Of a DNA stretch of 64,000 nucleotides, positions 12,607 to 23,490 are shown one piece after another. Source of the DNA: Dendrobium chrysotoxum (Eukaryota; Streptophyta; Magnoliopsida; Asparagales; Orchidaceae); contig CM034301.1 in NCBI GenBank assembly GCA_019925795.1, forward strand, positions 51,299,783 through 51,363,782, written 5' to 3'. Made by a program: the position numbers and the translations under genes. Position 1 is the first letter of the stretch. Every line of letters starts with the position of its first letter. A model generated the notes under the pieces. That model made no database searches. It saw nothing but the letters and a program-made list of their open reading frames with translations, and was not told the DNA's origin.

Positions 12607-12805
12607 ACCATAAAACATGTTCATGATGACTTTGACTAGATTGACTAGTCAAACCTAGTCGAAGAGGTTATCTTATGTCATGAGAACTATTCAAAGATTA
12701 AATGGCATGAGATATATAGAATTGAAGTAATGACATGGCTATTTTAATGAACGGTCAAAGGTATGTGGGGATTTCACAAAAAAATATTTATGAAGCAAGT
12801 GCTTC
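12607..12805. other. Short spacer between copia and chromovirus copy B
   Basis: No gene seen. A few TTGACTAGTCAA-like palindromes occur here and also upstream of the copia element near 9360, but they are too short and simple to call a duplication. Confidence 0.3.
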
Positions 12806-15024
12806 AAATATCAGTATTGAAGCACTTTTGTTACAAAATAATTATTCTATATCTCGTTTAGTAAGAAACTCAACACTAAACTATCCAATTCTTTTGCTTA
12901 TCTAAAAGAATTATATGCGATCACAGAAGTAATTTGTAAACTCCACAAATATTCTTCATATCTTTTCCACTATCCAAAGGTAAACTTTCTCACATAGATT
13001 ATCAATTCAGTGACAACATTCTTTGTTATCATGATCGTATTTATATCAGTAAAAATTCTTCACTCAAACAACAAATCCTTCCAGAATATCATTCTAAGCC
13101 TCTTGCATAACATCAAGGCGGTCTTAAAACCATCAGATGAATCTCAGCTAATTTTTATTGGTTTAGCCTTCATTATGATGTTGCTGACTTCATTAGCAAA
13201 TATCTTACTTGTCAGGAAATCAAATCCTCTACCCTTCGTTCTATCGGACTACTTTCTCCACTATCGGTACCTTAGCAACTTTGGGAAGGTTTATCTATGG
13301 ACTTCATTTCTGGTCTATTTAATTCTAAAAGCTATACTGTCATTCTTGTTGTCATTGATTGTCTATCTAAATATGCCCACTTTGGTCCTTTATCAGCAAC
13401 ATATTCCATTTCTAGAGTTGTGGATCTCTTTGCGAATATGGTTGTTAAATTGCATTATTTTTCAAATACTATTGTGTCTAATAGGGATAGTATTTTTTTA
13501 AGTAATTTTTTATGTCATCTTTTTTGCTTTAAGTGGTGCTACACTCCATTGTAGTATTGTTTATCACCCTCAGAAAAATAGACAAACAATGGTTTTCAAT
13601 TGCTATTTAATTAGAACAACACCTTCTTGCCTATACCTCCTTCAACCTCCGATTATGGCCAACATTTCTTTGTTGGGCTGAATAAAGCTACAATACATCC
13701 TTCCATACCACCATACAAAAGTCACCACTTCAGGCTCTCTATGGAGGATTACCACCTTCCATACCATCCTATCTTCATGGTACTTTTGGCATGCACACAT
13801 TTGATACTTTATTAACAAATTGTGACACAGTTCCACAAACCCTTAGGCAAAATATGCAATAAGCACATCATTGCATGAAAATAATGTCAGATCGCAATTG
13901 TAGAGATTTGCAAATTTTAGTAGGTGGCCCAGTCATGGTCAAATAACAACCATTCAGGCAAACTTCTATTGTCAGTCGAACACATTCTAAACTAGCCAAA
14001 TGTTATTTTGGTTCTTTTCCAACTCAAGATGTTATCAACCTTGTGGCATACCGTTGTACTCTTCTGCATGAAAGCAAAATCTATCCAGTATTTCATAGTT
14101 CACATCATAAACCATTTAAAGTGTATCCTTCGTTTACCACTTCACCTTTATCCATTTTCAATAACATCAATCAACCGCTTCCTTTACCTTATGCAATTTT
14201 AGTCTCTCACATTTTAAACCTTCGCGGTCCTGTACTAATGCAATGGAAACTAAATATGTTAGATGATGCCACATGGGAAAATTTTTCAGTACTCTTTTTG
14301 GCTTTTCCATCTCTCAATCTTTAGGACAAGTTTATTTTTCATGGCAACAGGAGCTTTATACATCAACATGTTCCATTGGATCCTAAGACAGTACAAAAAC
14401 ATTATGAAACTTGGTCTACAAACATAGCAAAGCAATCTATAAATATGAAGGTCTATTAAAGAAGAAGGATAAATAAACAAGCCACATCAACATTACAATC
14501 CGCAAAGAACAGCTACTCATCTTCAACTAAGGGAAGTCCAGACTGCATGGTTCAACCCATTGGATCGATACACATGGGTTCACCTAGCAAGCATTAGTTT
14601 TTCATTTTATCCTATATATATATATATATATATACTGGTCTTATATTGTAAAACAAGTGTACCAAATAGGCCTAATGTTTAATGAAAACTCAGTAAATGT
14701 ATAATTTCAGTTTTTGTCTTCTCCTCCTCTCTTTTTGAGAGTCTACATCTATTCTTAAGGTTCCCCTAATTGGTTTGCCAAGACGCCTATCATAACTGAA
14801 CATGTTTTACCATACTGGGTTCGCAACTGTATTTTTTGTTTCCATTCTTTCCGAAAAAAAAAAAAGTATTGCCTAGCGTTAGCTTGATTGTATGACTAGA
14901 TGGTCTCTAACCAAATCTCTCAATGTCCTATGGTATTATAAAAAATATTATACACCTTCATTTCCCATTCCATTAAAGGCTACACCACCATGCTTAAAGC
15001 ACTTGCTTTTATGCCCTCTAGAAA
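12806..15024 (+). mobile_element. Decayed chromovirus 3' half (copy B)
   Basis: RNase H, integrase, chromodomain-like tail and 3' sequence of the same chromovirus as copy A, collinear with 3290-5476 with scattered substitutions and small indels. Both copies begin within the same motif (AAATATCAGTATTGAAGCAC, in the RNase H reading 'ALLLQNNY') and both lose similarity right after CCTCTAGAAA. Copy B has a TA run (about 14614-14634) and roughly 30 extra bases near 14930 that A lacks. Frames are broken, so no product is expected. Identical start and end points argue for duplication of one truncated block, or for two copies of one truncated master element. Confidence 0.75.
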
Positions 15025-15535
15025 TATATAATTTAAAAATCATATTATACTGCACTGCTGAAAGTTATGGCTTTCACTTGTTTTTAAGACTAAAACTGCT
15101 ATTGTTAGTCCCATATAAGGGTGCCATCCATCTCAATATTTGTAAACAGCTCGTGCTTGACTTGTCCATCTCAATATTTGTAAGCACAAACAATGTTTTG
15201 TTCGTTTGTGTTTGGTTTATTAAAAGCTCATAATGCTAAATATATATCATTAAATATTAAATATGTATATATATTTTGATGAAAATAATATAAAATTTAA
15301 GTGTTTGTGTATGATTCTTATATTTCTTTTTATTCAAAATTATATAAATCTCCATTTTGATTGATTTTTTTGTTTGTCTTCATTTATTTTTGTTAACAAT
15401 CAAAGCATAAGAAATTTGAAGCGAATACAAATATAGAAATATCAAACATTAATGAACACCGACAGCATACAAACAACATAAGCCTAAATGATAATTTTTT
15501 TGGTAAGTTTTTTTGGTTTGCGCAGAAGATTCTTT
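15025..15535. other. AT-rich spacer, no gene seen
   Basis: Low-complexity AT-rich sequence with a short direct repeat of CATCTCAATATTTGTAA (near 15127 and 15167). No coding or RNA gene signal. Confidence 0.4.
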
Positions 15536-15539
15536 CTCA

Positions 15540-15757
15540 ACCACAATGAGTTGGTGAGCGAGCTTGATTGGGAACCCCCCATCCCAAGTTCGAATCCCCT
15601 CTCATATGGCACGACTCCTGTGGGGGAGAAAATAACTGTGGGTCCTGCACTTGTGGGGCTGGTTGCTGATAGGCTCACCGAGGGATTAGTTGCGCCGCCA
15701 AACACCTCTTTCGGGGGATAGCAGCGGGCAAATACCTCCGTTCCAAAAAAAAAAACT
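15540..15757 (+). mobile_element. tRNA-derived SINE
   Basis: About 218 bp. The start resembles a tRNA 5' half with an A-box-like GAGTTGGTGAGCG at about 15548. A good B box, AGTTCGAATCC, follows at about 15588-15598. These are the two internal RNA polymerase III promoter elements. A non-tRNA body follows and the element ends in an A-run at 15747-15757. Similar CTTTCT text on both sides could be an eroded target duplication, but I do not rely on it. A true tRNA gene is unlikely because the body is far too long and has no cloverleaf. Confidence 0.7.
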
Positions 15758-16792
15758 TTCTTTCCAATATCTCTGGATTCTGGACTGCTCTGTTGATTCC
15801 CTTGCAGGGACCTATTAGTGTTAGTTTCATTTAGGTTTCCTTTGGGTTCTTTTTTATAGTAATTTTTTAATATAAAAATTTGTTGAAAGTACAAAACAAT
15901 AATAGTAAAAAATATTCGAAAGGAAGCCTAAATGAGTAGTGCGATGAGCCATGACATTGTCTCCAAATTGATGAACATGAAAATGTTATTTTGAACAGTT
16001 ATTATATTGCAATTATATATATAAAAAGAGCATATAATGAAATATATTATTAATTAGTTGAAAATTATAAAAAAATTGGCTATGAATTTTAAGCGCTGAC
16101 AGGCAAATCATAGCTTTCTGAGCTTCATCTAATCTTGGTTATCTGTATAAGAGATGCAATATTTGCAGAATAATTTTATATTAACTTAATTTCATTTTGT
16201 TGTTCAAATATTAGTTTTGTATAAGGGTTATATAAAATGATGTAAAATATTTCAAATGAAGGAGTTTTTGAAAATTTTGGAGTTTAGTTAGAATACAAAG
16301 TGTTGTAAAATAAATGTAGTATAAATATTTTTAATTCATTTTTGAGGTAAATCAAACTCGTCCAATTTTAACGAGAATCCATTACATCATAAGCATGATA
16401 TTGTCTCCAAGTTGATGATGAAATGTTATTTTGAAGAGTTATTATATGGCAATTTAGAATATATATATATTAATTGGTTCAAACATATAAAAAATTAGCT
16501 ATGAATTTTAAGCGTTGACATTCAAATCATAACTTTCTAAGATTCATCTAATCTTGGATGTATGTTGAGTACAATAGTTCTTGTTAAAAATATAGATGTA
16601 TGATTATAACAAAGACCCTTGCTATATTCTTCACTTGGACCTTAAGCAAACACCCACTAGTCACTACTAAGTTCTCTAAGGACCAATTGATATATGATTA
16701 CTACTCAAATCTTCATCCTCAATTTTTCTTGCTGGGGAGAAATTTTTCCCTCCGATTTTGAGATTGGAAGAGCTCATCTTTTGTGGCCACCT
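15758..16792. other. AT-rich intergenic DNA with an internal direct repeat
   Basis: No gene. Two segments (about 15955-16140 and 16395-16560) are similar: both contain a CATGA..ATTGTCTCCAA..TTGATGA string, a TATTTTGAA.AGTTATTATAT string, and a GCTATGAATTTTAAGCG.TGACA string. This looks like an old duplication of about 440 bp spacing. Confidence 0.4.
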
Positions 16793-17426
16793 TTACACTA
16801 ATTCTAATACAGCACCAGGGTGCTCAGGAATACAACCCCGAGAAGCTTGAGTACGCAATGACGAGGCGTTGCACGAAAAAAAAAATTTCAGGTGCAAAGC
16901 ACCCGAACCTTTGGGAAGATGAGGAGTAAACACCACAATGACAAAACAAGCAAATAAAAGTAGCTGAAAAGTAAAGAACACCATGATTTAACATGAAAAA
17001 TCCAAAATAGGGAAAAAAATCAAGGAGCCACACCACACTAGAAAATTCACTTTGAAATTTGGGAGAAATAAGTACATATCTCACTTCTCTCTCACTCTCT
17101 CATTGCTTTTGTTCTCACATGCACCGTTCTCACTCTTGCCCTAATTGAAAATACGAGAGAAAGCCAAGTAAAATAACTCAAAGGGATGCAACACTTCAGA
17201 AAACGAGAAAGAAAACCCGTACAAGCTTTGCTCTCTGTCGTTCAGCATTTGGGCGCTCGGATACGTAACGCTGGGGCACTCGAGTATATAAAAAAAATAG
17301 TGTGCAAAGCACCTGAACCCAAACAGGGGGTAAACACCCAGCACCTGCCAGCGAGCACGAGAAACTTGAGGTCCAAGGCAATATAACAACTCGATTGATC
17401 AACACAATCTAATTCCACACATAACA
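16793..17426 (-). mobile_element. Copia-type LTR remnant (Tork-like family), minus orientation
   Basis: Reading the minus strand from 17426, the text TGTTATGTGTGGAAT and then GTTGATCAATCGAGTTG matches the LTR start of the copia remnant at 44690-46141. The shared module, CGAGGCGTTGCA followed by TGCAAAGCACCCGAAC, occurs around 16860-16910; a variant lies around 17270-17310. Thus either the LTR is internally repeated or two LTR pieces lie in tandem. No coding region of the element remains attached. Confidence 0.55.
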
Positions 17427-17934
17427 CTGCTGGAGCTATTTGCATCTAAACTTAGAGAATTATTAACAGCACCAGATAATCCCAATAAGCCATCCTTTTT
17501 CTCAGGGTCCATAAGATTTTGTTTGATATTCTTGTTATTGTCCGGATCACACCCCTCAATAATTGTTCTTATAATGAACTCAATAAAGTTCCAATTAATA
17601 TTATTGTTTTGGATTTGGTCAATAAATTATATTTATATAACACTAATTTAGGCTAAACCCTGCTGATTAAAACAATTATGCTGAGTTAGAGTTCATCACA
17701 ATAGCTCAATTTACTATTCAATTTATTAATACTATTTTAACAAGTGTAATAATTTCCTTACTAGGCCTAAGCGATGATATCAAACAACAACGCATAAGTA
17801 TAGAGAAAAATATAACAGCAGCTCAGTAGTGTAAAATGCACGTGATAGCAACATAACGGAGTGCATTAATGTTGTCATCTGCACAATTCCTTCTGATCGT
17901 ATAAGTATATAGTAATTTCTCCCTTTGTTATGAC
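17427..17934. other. Intergenic AT-rich DNA, nothing recognised
   Basis: No gene, repeat or RNA signal that I can support. Confidence 0.4.
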
Positions 17935-18835
17935 CAAAAAACACCTGTCTGGTTAAAATCCCGACAGGGCCTTCGTGTTAATATTTAAAAAAAGGTACAA
18001 GGTCCTTAAGGAGACCTTCAACTCTCTACAACTCCAAAGAGATACAATCAAAAAAAGAAATAAAACCTTACGAGCCGAAGTTCCCCAACTACACCAAAAT
18101 ACAATAAAACCTAAGAACATTCTAGGGCGGCAAGGAAACCGCGCCCAAAAAAGAAGGCAATAAATAAGATAATTAAAGCTCAGTCCTTCACAAAAAAAGA
18201 TCGAGCCAAGAAACAAAACCTCAATACGGCTATCTGCAAAAAAGAAAATCTTCCAACACGACAAATGATTAAAATCAAAGGATACAGTGGAAGCAAAAAA
18301 GGATAGAGTGATAACTGCCAAAATGGACCCTGAAAAAAACCTCCTCCTCGGGAGTCACAAGGGAAAAGGCACTGTGGTAAACCCCATGAAACATCACCTT
18401 AACAAGGATAGAAGGCTCCCACAGAAAGTTACCCGAATAGCTCAGATAATAATGCCGTAGCCGCATAGTAGTGCAGCAGCCAAAATGAACCTAATTACAT
18501 AAATTCTCGAACCCTCCTGAATCAACTAAAAACTCACACACCAATCTGGAAAGGAACAGCCCAGCAACAATATTCATAAAAGAAGTAAGCGCCTCTACCA
18601 ACTCAATCATCACCAGAACAAGCAAAACACCCAGAAAACAAAAAGAGACCCCAACGTCAACCAAAACGAATGTAAGGCAAGCAACACCTGTCATATATAA
18701 ACCAGGTGCCATGTTACTCAAATGAAACCTAGTAGCTAGACCATGATCTTGAGCACCTGGATAGCTTAATCCTATGTACAGAAGCAAAGAAGCATAGTAA
18801 TCCGAATAAAGGAAATCTATTGTGGAAATAGTGAA
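17935..18835 (-). mobile_element. Possible 5'-truncated L1 LINE 3' end
   Basis: The low-coordinate end (GGGCCTTCG..TTAATATTTAAAAAAAGGTACAA, from 17967) resembles the 3' end of the intact L1 next door (GGGCCTAAGCCCGTATATTAATAAAAAAAGTTACAA, from 19371). The rest has the same purine-rich, AAC/CCA-rich texture as that element's 3' untranslated region. I see no poly(T) run or target duplication and no ORF2 homology, so this is a weak call. Confidence 0.35.
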
Positions 18836-18840
18836 TCATC

Positions 18841-18948
18841 TTATCTTCCCGCTGCCTCAAATCTCACTTTGCTAAATGTTCTCTTGCTCATGTTCGACCT
18901 CTGCACCAGGCGAACTAAAGCTTGGACTACCTCCGAGGAAGCATAAGG
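18841..18948 (-). pseudogene. Last exon of a STRUBBELIG-family receptor kinase pseudogene
   Basis: On the minus strand this reads ASSEVVQALVRLVQRSNMSK and ends VRFEAAGR followed by TAA at 18841-18843. This matches the C-terminal end of the kinase domain and tail of STRUBBELIG-RECEPTOR FAMILY proteins (typically ...MSEVVQALVRLVQRA...). The usual lead-in before it (PEFRPPM) is not recognisable. It is collinear with kinase exons at 25034-25190 and 25363-25493, so the L1 at 19350-24929 sits in the intron between them. Confidence 0.75.
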
Positions 18949-19336
18949 AAACATTCTTTAATATTTTAAGATAGGTCTATGTTGAGCTGCAAAGATAACA
19001 ATAGAACGAGATTATGAGGAAAAAAATGAGGATGAGATAAGCTCCACACAAAAAAAAAAGTTTCACAATCAAGTTAAAGTGGCACAAAATGTGTCCAATG
19101 TAGTCATAATGTCAGACATGTGGCAGTGTCTTGTCCAATGGATGTAGAAGAAGTGTCCCAAAAAATTTAGAAAATATAAATGACCATCACATCTTAGAAG
19201 TGTTTGATGTCTTAAGCGTCCAGTAGGACATATTCCAAGACACGATAACCCCTAAAGAGGGTGTAGACTTCATAAATATATGATTGATATAAAGCCTGAG
19301 ACATAGGAGAATGTGCTAATCAAGTGAAAAATAAGT
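18949..19336 (-). other. Intron remnant of the kinase pseudogene
   Basis: Sequence between the last kinase exon and the L1 insertion. No coding content recognised. It becomes continuous with 24943-25033 if the L1 is removed. Confidence 0.45.
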
Positions 19337-19349
19337 ATGTGCATATGTT
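19337..19349. repeat. Target-site duplication of L1, left copy
   Basis: ATGTGCATATGTT, identical to 24930-24942 on the other side of the L1. It directly abuts the element's poly(A) tail, seen as T's on the plus strand. Confidence 0.9.
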
Positions 19350-19942
19350 TTTTTTTTTTGGGAAAATTTGGGGCCTAAGCCCGTATATTAATAAAAAAAG
19401 TTACAAACTATGGAAAAAACAAAAAACAAGTAAGACCTATACCCCCAACACAATTGGAAGAATAAAAAGCAAAAATTCCAGACTCAGACAACAGGTCTAC
19501 ATCAGGGAATCATCAAAACAGGTCAGGATGAAGAGGAAAAACCAGCGCAACAAGTGGGAAGCCGGTTGCCACAGCCAAAATAAAACAGCTAGACCATCAC
19601 AGCTTCACCAGAAAAATCCAACCAACGAAGGCAGCAGACTCCTTGGTTGCCTGGAAGGCCATCCAAAGGAGATGAGATGTAGACCATAGCTCATCATTGT
19701 CCGGCAAAAAACCAAAACAAAACCAATCAGCCACCAAATAGTCAGATGCAAGCAAGTCCCGGGGAGCAGCTCAGGCAAAGTCAAACCAGTCGCAAGCGGC
19801 AAGCAGCGCCCAAGGCGTAACCAAAAACGATCATCAGTATCAACCCCCCAAAAAAGAATCACATAGCCAAAATAAAAATCTGGGCACATGAGGCACACGG
19901 CAGACCAACGAAAACAGCAACAGCCACCAAGAACAACCCACA

Positions 19943-22900
19943 TCAGCTCAAAATTTCCCCAAACCTGCCAATAAGCTTATCCTTGAACTTCCAGTTAATC
20001 GCTTTAGCACGGATAGCCATTAAGACCTTATCTCTTAAATACAGATCAGTGATATTAGTGAACCTTCTTTTGTTACGTTCTCGCCAGAGATAATAGACCA
20101 GCACAGAAATAGTGAAGTAGCAGAAAGTTTTCTCCCAACGGGTAAGGTGTGGGAAATTGCTCAAGAAGTCATAGGTTTGCATCAGGTTGGGTCTGAGGTA
20201 GAAACTTCCCAAAAAAGGAAGTATAGAGGTAAGCAAAGAGAAAGAGACATCACATTCAAAAAACAGATGGGAGTGAGATTCTTGAAACATCCCACAAAGA
20301 GAACATGTGGGGGAGGCCGGAATCCCCCTATAAATTAAAACATCAGCACATTTTAACTTCCCTTGAACCGCCATCCAAGCATAACATGCAAACCGAAGGG
20401 CATGAGCCTTATGCCAAGTATAATTGTGCCAGCTAACATCAACAAGGTTAGCATAGAAATTCAGAGTGAAAGCCTTGAAGGTGGGGGTATTGGAGCCAGC
20501 CCAGGAAATCTCAGAAATTTCCCCAATATGAATATCTAAAATCTTAGATTTAACCTCATGAGGGATGCAATCCGGCAAGGTCCACCTCCCATTATGGATA
20601 AAGTCCTGAACATAGCAAAATGAAAGGGAGCTAGAGGTGAAGAAGTTAGCCAAGCAGTCCCCATTAATCCAAGGATCCCAAGACATGGAGAAATTGCAGT
20701 ATGGGGCCACCTTAAAACTAATAGAGTCTCTAACAGCCAACGCAGTCCTGCAAATCAATTTCCAAAATTTGGAGGCATAGTGAGGAGGAGGTTTCCAAGG
20801 GGACTCAAAGTTTCCTCTGAACCAAGTGCCAAGAGCAGTGTTGAGATTGTACATGCGGTAAATGAAGGAGCAGGCCACACTGTGATATAGGGAGTCAAAA
20901 GAGGGAAGCCCCAATCCCCCTTTACACTTGGGCATAGTAACCGACTGCCAAGAAATGAGATGAAGTTTCTTGTCCGACACATTTTCGAAGAACAGGAATT
21001 TAGAGCAAAGTTTAGAAATAGTCCTCTGACAAGTTTTAGGTATGATAGCCCCTCTAATCCAATAAGCAATCGTGTTGGAGATAGTGAATTTCAGGAATTG
21101 AACTCTACCTGCAAAAGACAAAAACTTGACTTTCCAACCCGCAAGAAGAACAAAAACTTTGTTCAGGAGGGGTTGGAAGTGAGATAAAAGCAGTCTTCTT
21201 GAGGCAATCGGGATACCAAGGTAAGTAATGGATTCATCAATATTGGAAATACCAAGAGAGGCAGCAATCCTCTCACCATCAGCCACATTGTTAGAAAATA
21301 AGATAGAACTCTTAATCGGGTTTATATGGAGGCCAGATGCATTAGAGAATCTAAGAAGGGAATTCTTCAAACAGGTTGCATTACCCAAAGAAGCCTCACC
21401 CAAAACAAGAAGATCATCGGCATACATGAGGTGATTAAGGTAGAAATTGTTATGCTTAATCCCTAAAAAAGGAGAGTGATTATGGGAGGAGAGAGTGGAG
21501 GACAAACCATCCATGACAATGCAAAAAAGCAAGGGTGACAAAGGACACCCTTGACGAAGTCCAGAGGAAGAGCTAAAGAAGCCCTCCAAAGAACCATTAA
21601 GACAAATGGAGAAATGCACCTCAGAAATACAGCCCTTGATCCAATTGACAAAAAGGTCCGGGAACCCCTTTTGAATAAGTCTGTTAAGAAGGAAAACTCT
21701 AGAGACAGAGTCAAACGCCTTCATAATATCCAGTTTGGCACAAAAGAGCTTAGAGGAAGCTTTAAATAATTTGAGTAATTCATAAGCCAGCATAATATTA
21801 TCCGTGGAACACCTCTTAGCAATGAAGCCAGCTTGGCTCTCGTGGATGATAGAAGGAAGGACAATCCTAAGCCTGTTTGCAATAATTTTAGCCACAATTT
21901 TGTAAAAAACATTGCAAAGAGAAATAGGCCTATAATCTGAGATGTTGATGGAGTGGGTTCCTTTAGGGATGAGGGTGATAGCCGTGGCTTTCACACCCTT
22001 GGGCAAGAGGCCAGAGGAGAAGAAATGTTTAACAGCCCTGCATAACATGTGCCCCGTCAAATGCCAAGTTTTCTGGTAGAAGCCAAAAGAAAACCCATCC
22101 GGGCCCGGAGCCGAGGAGGCAACGCCAGCAAAAATAACACCTTTGATTTCCAAATCCGAAACAGGAGCAATCAGGCTATCCAAAAATTGAGAAGGCACTT
22201 TGTTACCAGAAGGGATGTCAAAACTGTTCTCATGAATCGGATTTGGAGCATTAAAAAGAGCCTTAAAATGATCAATCAAAGCAGTGGCGATGTCCTGATG
22301 AGAGGTATGCAGCCCCCTAGTGGAATTAATTTCATGGATAGCATTACTGTTCTTCCTAGTCCTGATCTTAGCATACAAAAAACCAAGGTCATCCTCCCCA
22401 TGAGTTAGCCAAGCAACCTTGGCTCTTTGAGCAATCCAGGAAGACCAAGCAGATTGCAGGCTAGAAAGGTGGTCATTTGCTCTTTTAAGAGAAGAGTTCA
22501 AATCCACATCCAATGGGTTGTTTTGAATTTCAGAAAAACAGCGGCTTTGAAGACTCTTGGCTTGCAGAATAGAGGAAGATAGGAAATTAGAAGATGCCCA
22601 GTGTTTATTTTTTAGGCCACGCTTAAGAAGCCGCAAGGAGGAGTAAAAAGAGGCAATAGGGCTAGCAGAAAGAGGCCTCATAAAAGCTAAGAGGGTTTCC
22701 TCCCAGAAACCATCCATCTTAGTCCATAAATCTTTAAACATAAACCTAGAAAAAGGTTTCAATACAGATGAAGCCATCAATACCAGTGGGGAATGATCTG
22801 AGCCAGAAGGAGCATCAACTTTATAATAAGCAGAAGGGAAAGACTCCAAAAATTCAGCATTCACTAATGCTCTGTCAAGTTTGATGTGAATGGGGTGATC

Positions 22901-23488
22901 CACCCTTTGGTTAAACAAAGTAAATAAGAACCCCACAGAAGCCAGTTCTTGCAATCCACCATCAAAAATAAAATTATTCATCTCCCCAAAACGACTAGGG
23001 GAAGAAGCACTGCCGCCCATTTTCTCAAAATCAAATATGTAACAATTAAAATCCCCCATGATAACCCATGGGTAAGCAATACCAGAAGATAAGGCCAAGA
23101 GATTCTCCCAAAGGATTTTCCTATCCTCCAACAAATTGGCCGCATAGACCACCGAGAGAAAGAAAGGGGGAATGGAGCCAACAGATAGTGAACCATGAAC
23201 AATTTGAGAGGAGATGAAAGTAGGGTTGAAAGAGACAACAGAAGAGTCCCACTTCACCCAAATTATGCCAGGGGAAGAACAATCAAAATTGTCGCAGCTC
23301 TTCTCGTTCTCAAAGAGAGTATGAGAGTGAGAGAACCAGGGATCAGAGGAGAGAGAAGGTTGGATCTTAGCTTCTAAGAGGCCAAGAAGCTTGAGCTTGT
23401 AAGAACTGATAAGGTCTTTGCACATCCTGACTTTGACAGGATTATTAAATCCCCTAACATTCCAAGTACCAATAGGGGGAATGGACAT
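19943..23488 (-). CDS. L1 ORF2: endonuclease-reverse transcriptase
   Basis: 1181 residues. An N-terminal AP-like endonuclease (about 1-240) shows GTWNVRGFN, a glutamate in LLEAKI, MGDFNCY and the closing SDHSPLVL, so the catalytic set is present. The reverse transcriptase (about 480-760) shows YRPISLCNVFYKIVAKIIANRL, KLDIMKAFDSVS, LRQGCPLSPLLFCIVMDGLS and the active-site HLMYADDLLVLGE. The C-terminal part has a zf-RVT cysteine-histidine region at about 1040-1110 (WHKAHALRFACYAWMA, CSLCG..ESHSHLFFEC). The protein nicks target DNA and copies the element RNA in place. It starts two bases after the ORF1 stop (TAG TT ATG on the minus strand), suggesting coupled re-initiation. Confidence 0.93.
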   Translation of the reverse strand: MSIPPIGTWNVRGFNNPVKVRMCKDLISSYKLKLLGLLEAKIQPSLSSDPWFSHSHTLFENEKSCDNFDCSSPGIIWVKWDSSVVSFNPTFISSQIVHGSLSVGSIPPFFLSVVYAANLLEDRKILWENLLALSSGIAYPWVIMGDFNCYIFDFEKMGGSASSPSRFGEMNNFIFDGGLQELASVGFLFTLFNQRVDHPIHIKLDRALVNAEFLESFPSAYYKVDAPSGSDHSPLVLMASSVLKPFSRFMFKDLWTKMDGFWEETLLAFMRPLSASPIASFYSSLRLLKRGLKNKHWASSNFLSSSILQAKSLQSRCFSEIQNNPLDVDLNSSLKRANDHLSSLQSAWSSWIAQRAKVAWLTHGEDDLGFLYAKIRTRKNSNAIHEINSTRGLHTSHQDIATALIDHFKALFNAPNPIHENSFDIPSGNKVPSQFLDSLIAPVSDLEIKGVIFAGVASSAPGPDGFSFGFYQKTWHLTGHMLCRAVKHFFSSGLLPKGVKATAITLIPKGTHSINISDYRPISLCNVFYKIVAKIIANRLRIVLPSIIHESQAGFIAKRCSTDNIMLAYELLKLFKASSKLFCAKLDIMKAFDSVSRVFLLNRLIQKGFPDLFVNWIKGCISEVHFSICLNGSLEGFFSSSSGLRQGCPLSPLLFCIVMDGLSSTLSSHNHSPFLGIKHNNFYLNHLMYADDLLVLGEASLGNATCLKNSLLRFSNASGLHINPIKSSILFSNNVADGERIAASLGISNIDESITYLGIPIASRRLLLSHFQPLLNKVFVLLAGWKVKFLSFAGRVQFLKFTISNTIAYWIRGAIIPKTCQRTISKLCSKFLFFENVSDKKLHLISWQSVTMPKCKGGLGLPSFDSLYHSVACSFIYRMYNLNTALGTWFRGNFESPWKPPPHYASKFWKLICRTALAVRDSISFKVAPYCNFSMSWDPWINGDCLANFFTSSSLSFCYVQDFIHNGRWTLPDCIPHEVKSKILDIHIGEISEISWAGSNTPTFKAFTLNFYANLVDVSWHNYTWHKAHALRFACYAWMAVQGKLKCADVLIYRGIPASPTCSLCGMFQESHSHLFFECDVSFSLLTSILPFLGSFYLRPNLMQTYDFLSNFPHLTRWEKTFCYFTISVLVYYLWRERNKRRFTNITDLYLRDKVLMAIRAKAINWKFKDKLIGRFGEILS

Positions 23489-23490
23489 AA

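Noticed and set aside
9360..12660. TTGACTAGTCAA-like motifs on both sides of the copia element as a target duplication
   Set aside because: They are short palindromes at different distances from the element ends and are not identical.
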